DNA of 26,612 bases from assembly GCF_000003605.2 (NCBI RefSeq), contig NW_003122909.1, forward strand, positions 133,392 through 160,003, written 5' to 3'. Below are positions 20,054-26,612 of the stretch, in pieces. How positions within the stretch are numbered: the first letter of the stretch is position 1; each line of letters starts with the position of its first letter. The position numbers and the translations under genes were made by a program. The notes under the pieces were generated by a model that searched no databases, was not told where the DNA came from, and worked only from the letters and a program-made list of their open reading frames with translations. The stretch comes from Saccoglossus kowalevskii (taxonomy: Eukaryota > Hemichordata > Enteropneusta > Harrimaniidae).

Positions 20054-20470
20054 GTATTAAATCATTTAATTTTATATTCAGTTGGTGATTTTAGGTTTAT
20101 ATATCTTATGTATTAATGTTGGATCAGGTATGTAGTGATGTTGATAATGATTACTGGCATGTATTATGAAATATCCGTGCAGTTACTCAAAAGTAGCACA
20201 TCCGGTCAAATTTCTAGTCAGAGTTCTTGGTCGTAACCTGTTTTGCAAACAAATGATCAATGAAAACAATTGAAAATGTGAGAGGTACATTGTACATGCA
20301 TACAATTAATATTATAATACCAGATTCAATAAGAGGTTGTGAATTGTGTATGTTCATTTTAAGCTACACACAGTGCATTAGAAACGCATTCATTAATACT
20401 GCGTGTATGGAGTTTTGAAAGACTGTTCTCTTTAATCTGAGAATATAATTTTTTCTTGCTATCTTTTCAG
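20054..20470. other. Intron, unit II CUB7 to CUB8 (417 bp)
   Basis: AT-rich; no repeat or gene recognised. Acceptor atcttttcag. Confidence 0.8.
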
Positions 20471-20685
20471 ATGCCTGTGTTGCCGAGCATTTAACATCAG
20501 AATCTGGAGTGATATTATCACCTAATTACCCAGATGATTATCCTCATAATTTGGATTGTGTTTGGGTGATACAGTTACCTGCAGGAGAGCGTATCCATCT
20601 CATATTTGTGGACTTCTATGTGGAAAAGAATTATGACAAATTATTAATTGGAGAAGGACTAGATCCAAATTCTGATGAATATGTG
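20471..20685 (+). CDS. Unit II CUB8, exon 1
   Basis: Encodes ACVAEHLTSESG, LSPNYPDDYPHNLDCVW, FVDFYVEKNYDKLLIGEG and ends SDEYV. 215 bp, phase 1 to 0. Confidence 0.92.
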
Positions 20686-20995
20686 GTAAGGCTGTGTACA
20701 GTGATATGTGTCCAGTAGATTATGTATGTAGTAACGAATTGTGGAGAAGATTTTGCTTCAGTAATGGATGGGCTGCCTTATATGGAATGCCTGGGCTCAT
20801 CCTGACACAGAATATACTTTGTCTGCAACTGTAATCTGTAACAGATCCACTATTTCTGATAATGTTAAAAACAATGAGGGGATGGAATTGGTTACATAAC
20901 AAAAGTGCAAGAACAAAACAGCAATGATCTATATATGTTTTTGTATGTTATTTTATCATTACTATGTAGCTTTGATAACCAATTTTCTTTTTCAG
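20686..20995. other. Intron inside unit II CUB8 (310 bp)
   Basis: No repeat recognised. The minus-strand open frame at 20720-20902 has no domain resemblance. Acceptor ctttttcag. Confidence 0.8.
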
Positions 20996-21119
20996 GAATT
21001 CACTCATCGCCATGATGGAGAACATTATTTCAGTCCTAGCAACGAGATGTGGCTGAGATTCCAAACAGATTGGGATAAATCTAAACGTGGATTTGACATC
21101 ACATACAATTCTTTTAATT
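20996..21119 (+). CDS. Unit II CUB8, exon 2 (end of unit II)
   Basis: Encodes EFTHRHDGEHYFSPSNE, WLRFQTDWDKSKRGFDITY and NSFN. 124 bp. The split Cys codon is completed at 21243. Confidence 0.92.
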
Positions 21120-21242
21120 GTAAGTGTACATGTTTGTTTGTACATGTTCTTTGAAATAACTTTTCTTGAACATTTAGATGTTCTTCACATATTCTATTTT
21201 TCTACATAATAAATAATTCAAAATACATAATTTTTTTTTCAG

Positions 21243-21425
21243 GCCCAGAAGGCTACACAGTTGGCTACAACTATGGATGTTACAAGTTTGTTGAAGATCC
21301 TGAAGATTGGGATGAAGCAAGACAAGATTGTGAATCAACTGAAGATGGAGATTTAGTGATAATTGACAATGAGGATGAACTAGAATTTGTACGAGATGCT
21401 ATGGATATCTCAGATTTCTGGGTTG
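21243..21425 (+). CDS. Unit III CTLD, exon 1 of 2
   Basis: Begins CPEGYTVGYNYGCYKF, then WDEARQDCESTEDGDLVIID and ends DFWVG. 183 bp, donor g|gtgagt, phase 1. Carries an 88-base stretch identical to unit II. Confidence 0.92.
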
Positions 21426-23580
21426 GTGAGTATGCATGCAGCCTGTATGTTTTTTTGTTGAAGTTGTCCCTCTAATGTGAAAGCATGCCAGTAATAATAT
21501 AATTGTTTTTCACCAAATTATATAATTATATAAAAGGATGACCGGAAATTTGATGATGAAGCTATGTTGTATATAATAAAGCTATGTCATACCTTTTACT
21601 CCTGTGTTTGAAGCACACAATGGGAGTCTTTGCAATTACCCTGTCTGTATGCATGTGTGTGTGTGTGTGTGTCCGTTCCACTGATATCTCAAGAACCGTA
21701 TGTTGGTTTTTAATGAAACTTGGTGCATAGATGCTCTTGGCTAATGCACAGTTTTGATTAGGTTTTGGTTGAAATCCATGCATATTAATTACCTGATTTG
21801 CATGATAATTAGCTATTTTTTTTATTTTGATGAAACCTGGTACATAGATGCTCTGGATTAATGCTCATATGTGATTAGTTTTGGGTAAAAATCCATGCTT
21901 ATAATTAACCTAATTTGCATAATGATTAGTCAATTTTCGTTTTTTTTCACTGATATCTCAGATACTAATGATCACATTTCAATGAAACTTTAATACATAG
22001 ATACATAGGATGATGCACAGACAGATATGTGAAATATTAATTACCTAATTTACATAATTAATCAATTTTCAGTTTTTGATAATTCAAGAACTATTACAGA
22101 CTTCATTACTTTTCAATGATACTTGGTACATAGATGCTCTAGAACAATCCAAAGACCTGATTAATTTTCAGTAAAAATATGTGCATATTAATCATCTAAT
22201 TTGCGTAATTAGTTAATTTTTGGCTTTTACACGGATATCGCAAGTACTAATTATCCCATTTCAATGAATTTTGGTACAGACCTGATTAGTTTTGCGTTAA
22301 AATTAGTACATATTAATTACCTAATTTGCATAATTAGCCAATTTTCTGCTTTTACACTAATATCACATGTACTAATTATTCCATTTCAAAAAAACTTGAT
22401 ACATTGATGCTCCAGAGCAGTACACAGACCCGCTCAGTTTTGAATTAAAATCAGATCATATTAATTACCTAATTTGCATAATAAATCTTATTTTTTGGTT
22501 CTAATCACATTTTAATGAAACTTCGTACATAGATGGTCTGTGGCAGTACTTATCTTAATTCAATGAATCTTAGTACATATGTAATCTAACACAATGTGAT
22601 GATCAAACTAGTTTTAGGTTTTTATACATCTATAATAATTATTTACTTTTCAGCTTTCCACTAATTTAGTTAGGATTAATCATCACATTATAATGAAACC
22701 TTTTACATGTGCACCCTGAAACAATATACAGACCTAAATCTATGCATAATAATTGCTTAATTTGTATAATAATTTATTTGGTTAATTGAGGTAATCCACA
22801 GACATGATTAGTTTAATGTTGATAAACATGCATATTGATTATTTATTATTAGCCCATTTCTGATATCTAAAAAAATCAGATTTAAATTGAATTCATCGCA
22901 GAGGTGCTCTGGAATAAATTAGACTAAAAACCATGGATGAAAAATCAAATGTATTTTCTGTATGTATTATATAAATTTTGATAATGTGAATCACATTTTT
23001 TTCAAGTTATGCATCTCAAATAGCAGACAAAAATCAGTTGCCAAGCTTCTCATTTGAAAAGCAAATCCTAAATTTTGAATTAATTTTTAATATGTCTGCA
23101 ATACTCTCAGCACACGAGAGTTCTTTTTAAGCTTTCTTTGATTAAAATTTGTTTTCACATAATTTTTGTATAAATTAATTTGTAACTATCAAATGTCCAC
23201 CTGTTTGCCATATCGTACAGTTACCGTACTGGTGTTTTTTCAAAATTACTAATTCTTAGCTAGTAGACACGTCAGGTATGATTAGGGATTGATAACCTGT
23301 TGCAGTTCAAAGTTTGAAAGAATTTGTCCCTGTCTTTAAAATACTGTTAATCCTTTGAGTCCTAATGCAAATATTTTCACCTTTTGTGAAATTTTCGCTG
23401 AATTTTATCATAAATTTAGACCATACAAATATTGCTTTTCGTTTTTGATAAATGGTTTGCCAATATTTATCAATATTTCATGTGGAAAGAAGCGAACTGT
23501 ATAATATGAATTTGCCAAATTTGACATTATTCACATTTTCCTATCATCATGCAACTCTATTTATTCTCTTATATATCTAG
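21426..23580. repeat. Large intron inside unit III CTLD (2155 bp) with a diverged AT-rich tandem array
   Basis: From about 21690 to 22800 there are roughly nine decayed copies of a unit with spacing about 115-150 bp. Recurrent phrases are aatgaaacttggtacataga, gacctgattagttttg, and attaattacctaatttgcat followed by aatta. A (TG)n run lies at 21654-21672. The remainder to 23580 is unremarkable AT-rich sequence. The intron is the longest seen; counterparts are 254 and 384 bp. Confidence 0.8.
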
Positions 23581-23781
23581 GTTATTATGATGTGGCTGAA
23601 GAAGGAAACTGGGTGTGGATAGACTGTTCAGAATCTACAGTTTGGCACTTGGATAACTGGGCAGTATTACAACCAAGCGGAAGAGCCTATGAAGATTGTG
23701 TTGTTGTAAATAGCTTTGGTAGATGGAATGATGTTGACTGTAGACACAACCAACCCTATGTTTGTGAAATCACTCCAAAAC
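23581..23781 (+). CDS. Unit III CTLD, exon 2 of 2
   Basis: Encodes YYDVAEEGNWVWIDC, LDNWAVLQPSGRAYEDC, RWNDVDC and QPYVCEITPK. WND is retained here but the loop motif is QPS rather than QPD. The extra IDC cysteine is conserved. 201 bp, donor c|gtaata. Confidence 0.92.
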
Positions 23782-24569
23782 GTAATATTCATCATTTTTT
23801 ATATCATAATCATAATCATCCCATAATGATTATATCATAATCATTGTAAGGACTGTGTTGCGAGGACTAGTAGTCCCCATCATCAGGCTTTGAATCAGCC
23901 TTTTTTGTTAGCTCTGCTGTCAAGTGGAGCTTATCATGAGTGATTGTTCCTCGTCCATGTCAATTTTTTACATACTTGGTGTATATGTACCCTGGGCAGA
24001 CCACTCTCAGATTTGTTCATTTCGTGATAATATTTGGTAAAAAGTGATATTTTCGAATTCTTTTTGAAAACAGCAAATCCTATTGCTTTGATACTATACA
24101 TATTGTTCATGTTCTAATGATATTTTCAGTTCATTAATTGAAATGTGCATTTCTAATAGCAGAGCTATCTCAGCCGACAGGCTGCTTGTTTAAATTAATT
24201 AGTCACTCTATGGCTTAGAAAAGAGAGACATGTCAGTGCCAATCTTAATTTTAATTGAGCTATCAACCTGTTGACTATAAAAATGTTCATACTATTTGCA
24301 TTATTAGATTTGCTCATACTAGCTGTATGCAAAAATAAGTTATAGTCTAATAACTCAGCATACAATAATCATACATTGTTTGCTTTATTGGAGGTGTGTT
24401 TCTAATAGAGTAAATATATAAATATTTGCAGGAATAGTAGGCTAAAAATCTGAAACTATAACTGTCATTCATTAATATGTAGTTTTTATTTAGCATTTTC
24501 TATTTTGATTACTCTTGTTTTAAATCTGTCTAGCAGCATTATCTTGACTGTTAATTTCGTTTTCTCCAG
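23782..24569. other. Intron, unit III CTLD to FN3 (788 bp) with a dispersed element
   Basis: Contains the second short inverted-terminus element (23911-24165). The rest is AT-rich with no gene. Acceptor ttctccag. Confidence 0.8.
23911..24165. mobile_element. Short non-autonomous DNA-transposon-like element, copy 2
   Basis: Starts gctctgctgt and ends atagcagagc, an inverted pair with one mismatch. Shares agcttatcat, gagtgattgt, cagatttgttcatttc, tggtaaaaagtg and agagctatctc with copy 1 at 7715-8142. Shorter, because only one internal repeat is present. Confidence 0.6.
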
Positions 24570-24869
24570 CATTTGAAGAGGAAGACAAGAATGTTCAGAG
24601 TGTGGATGGTGAGGCAATGTCATCGTCAGAAATTCTTGTCACTTGGACAATATCAGAATACAACTGTGATGTCTTGGGATATTATGTGAAATACCACAGA
24701 TTGGATTGGGTTGGTGGTGCTGTTGTTGTTGATGTACCTGGCGGAGCTATGACGGAGACTATGCTAACTAGACTTGACTCTTCAACCTGGTATGCCTTAT
24801 ATGTTGCTGCGTACACCCACAAAGGAGCACTGGAATATGTGGAAGGAGATCCTGTCCAAACTCATGAAG
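24570..24869 (+). CDS. Unit III FN3 domain (single exon)
   Basis: Encodes PFEEEDKNVQSVDGEAM, ILVTWTISEYNCDVLGYYVK, RLDSSTWYALYVAAYTHKG and ends QTHEG. 300 bp, phase 1 both sides, with the same single Cys as the other FN3 copies. Confidence 0.9.
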
Positions 24870-26190
24870 GTATAAAACATATCACATAATATATTAATTG
24901 TTGATGTACTAATATATGAAATGCACTCGAAATAAATTGAAACAAAGAGTAAAAACGAAAGTGACGCTTAGAGGCATGTGCAAATACAGGTCCATAGGTG
25001 AGAGGATAGTGATTAACAGAATATGATTGGTTGAGGGTTTTCATTCAGAATCTTGAAATGATGTAAAGCTCAGAACCATGCTCTTACAACATCAAAAAAA
25101 AAACTCAGAAAATCACAATATTTGTTATAAGTATTGATATCCCACAACTGCACTAGTGTAACAGCTTTCCATCCAACCTATCATATCGATCATTTTTCCA
25201 TCACATTACAGTTGCACATTTTAATATTGCATTCATGTCATGCTTTTATCACACCATCCATTTGAAAATCCAAGCAACAATACCAAACTATAATCCAAAC
25301 AATCAATGTCAAAAGGCAATATTTACAAATCCGATAACACACGGGGGACACACAAACAAAACAAACAACACACTGTCAAATCGATACATGGACCTCAAGG
25401 CACAAACCAAGAGGTGATGTCAGGTGTTTCGAAAAGAGTGAGCACATCCTGCTCTACATGTGGCACCCGCCATATATCTCTCTGAGTCACAATCTACCAC
25501 ACTAGGAATCTAAATGCTAAATGTTGTTTGACTCCTGTGGTCATTACATGTTGAAACCAGAGATTTTGCAATTTTTTTTAATAAAAGATGCACTAGAAAT
25601 ACAATTTCTGTGGTTCTATTGGGTCTACAGCATGGTGCACTAAAATGTGATATGAAAATATTTGTTGTCAGAGTTAATGCAATATTAAAATAGGCTATGA
25701 AAATATAACTGTTGGCTGACACAGATACATGTAAATAGAGGAATCTGTGAGACATACTGGATAAAACTCTACTGCATACCAGTGAATAGTTTTCAAATGC
25801 ATGAAATATTGCATGTTAGCATTCAGGGTTTCAAACTCGCATGGTTTTACATCTATAATGCAATTTCCATTAATGTATAAAACGTTACATACAAATGTAA
25901 AAGGCAATAATACAAAGCTAGGGTTTTTGTTATGGTGCCTAGGCAATGTAGATGTCTGATTGGTTAAAATGTTGTGTAAACAAACAACACCATGCCTTTA
26001 CTTATATGTGACTGACAACCTCTGCCCTTTGTAGAATTTGTGTGTAGTTTAGTAGAAAAGATTAGTAAATCTGTCAATAATGATATCAAGTTTGTATTGT
26101 CCTATAATTCAGTCCTCAACTTGTCAACTTTCTCTCTCTTTCTTCTGAATTACTAGTATATTGATTCCATTGTTTGTTACTTTTCTCAAG
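24870..26190. other. Intron, unit III FN3 to CUB1 (1321 bp)
   Basis: Only a small A/C-rich run (acaaacaaaacaaacaacac, near 25352) is noticeable. Open frames on both strands here are short and lack any domain resemblance. Acceptor ttttctcaag. Confidence 0.8.
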
Positions 26191-26318
26191 TTGTGAAGCC
26201 ACCAGAACCAGTCCCAGACGAGCCTAGTAAGCACTGTGGTAGCAACTATACAGTGAAAAATGATTCAGTGATAAGAATTACTTCACCTAACTATCCAGCT
26301 CACTACGGTGATAATGAG
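26191..26318 (+). CDS. Unit III CUB1, exon 1: Pro-rich linker and CUB start
   Basis: Encodes VKPPEPVPDEPSKHCGSNY, then RITSPNYPAHYGDNE. Donor gag|gtaagc, phase 0. By analogy with units I and II the second CUB1 exon follows beyond 26612, so unit III continues out of the window. Confidence 0.9.
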
Positions 26319-26612
26319 GTAAGCTCGTAATCGGATTAAATTAAAATACGCTGTGTATTATACATCTGATGATTAAGTCAATTTGGCGCGTTCCATCTAT
26401 TAAAGACGTTTTCAAAATTGGCATGGATGTGTGGGAATGTACGTGTTACAGATTGCCCTCCAAATGTGAATCAGAAACATTATATTCAAACTTGTTTACA
26501 TCGAACATGTCAGCATTATATGGCACTGCTAGTGCTTGGACATTATAAAATGTTTTTTGCTGTTATTCCTCACTAAATTATGCACAAGCTTGAAAAAATG
26601 TCTAATGATATA
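26319..26612. other. Intron start, incomplete
   Basis: AT-rich intronic sequence to the window edge; no CUB1 second exon is reached. Confidence 0.8.

Overview
The window is eukaryotic, intron-rich, AT-rich genomic DNA lying inside one very large gene on the + strand. I find 38 exons (about 8.66 kb of coding sequence, roughly 2,885 codons) joined by GT-AG introns. One reading frame runs from base 1 to the last exon at 26318, apart from two local breaks described below. No initiator, signal peptide, transmembrane segment, stop codon or polyadenylation site belonging to the gene is visible, so it continues beyond both edges. The protein is extracellular in type: C-type lectin-like domains (CTLD), fibronectin type III domains (FN3) and many CUB domains. 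Intron style, simple repeats, short dispersed elements and the CUB/CTLD/FN3 mosaic suggest a marine invertebrate, perhaps a hemichordate or another invertebrate deuterostome. That assignment is inference only.

Layout: 1-468 is the last CUB of an upstream unit. Unit I (759-11359) encodes CTLD, FN3, then eight CUB domains. Unit II (11521-21119) repeats the same order with the same 16 exons and intron phases. Unit III (from 21243) gives CTLD, FN3 and the first half of its CUB1, and then the window ends. Units are about 1,260 residues each. Every module-bounding intron is phase 1, so whole modules and whole units can be duplicated without breaking frame. A Pro-rich linker joins FN3 to CUB1, another joins CUB1 to CUB2, and a Ser/Thr-rich mucin-like linker joins CUB5 to CUB6.

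Two breaks stand out. Unit I has a one-base deletion in the mucin-like linker at 8780/8781, which gives an immediate TAA; unit II is intact there. In unit II, a 115-N gap is flanked by a direct duplication (14578-14796 and 14912-15124) whose copies differ only by six missing T bases, most likely an assembly artefact around CUB1.

Introns carry a TTTA microsatellite, an ATTCT microsatellite that forms a splice-acceptor tract, a 41-bp minisatellite of about 18 units, two copies of a short inverted-terminus element, a GC-rich foldback element, and a diverged tandem array in the 2.2-kb intron of CTLD III. No RNA genes, CRISPR arrays or second protein-coding gene were found on either strand.

The most notable feature is the architecture: a tandem array of identical ten-domain super-modules whose CUBs lack the second canonical disulfide. 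It also shows conserved odd cysteines and uneven exon-by-exon homogenisation between units.
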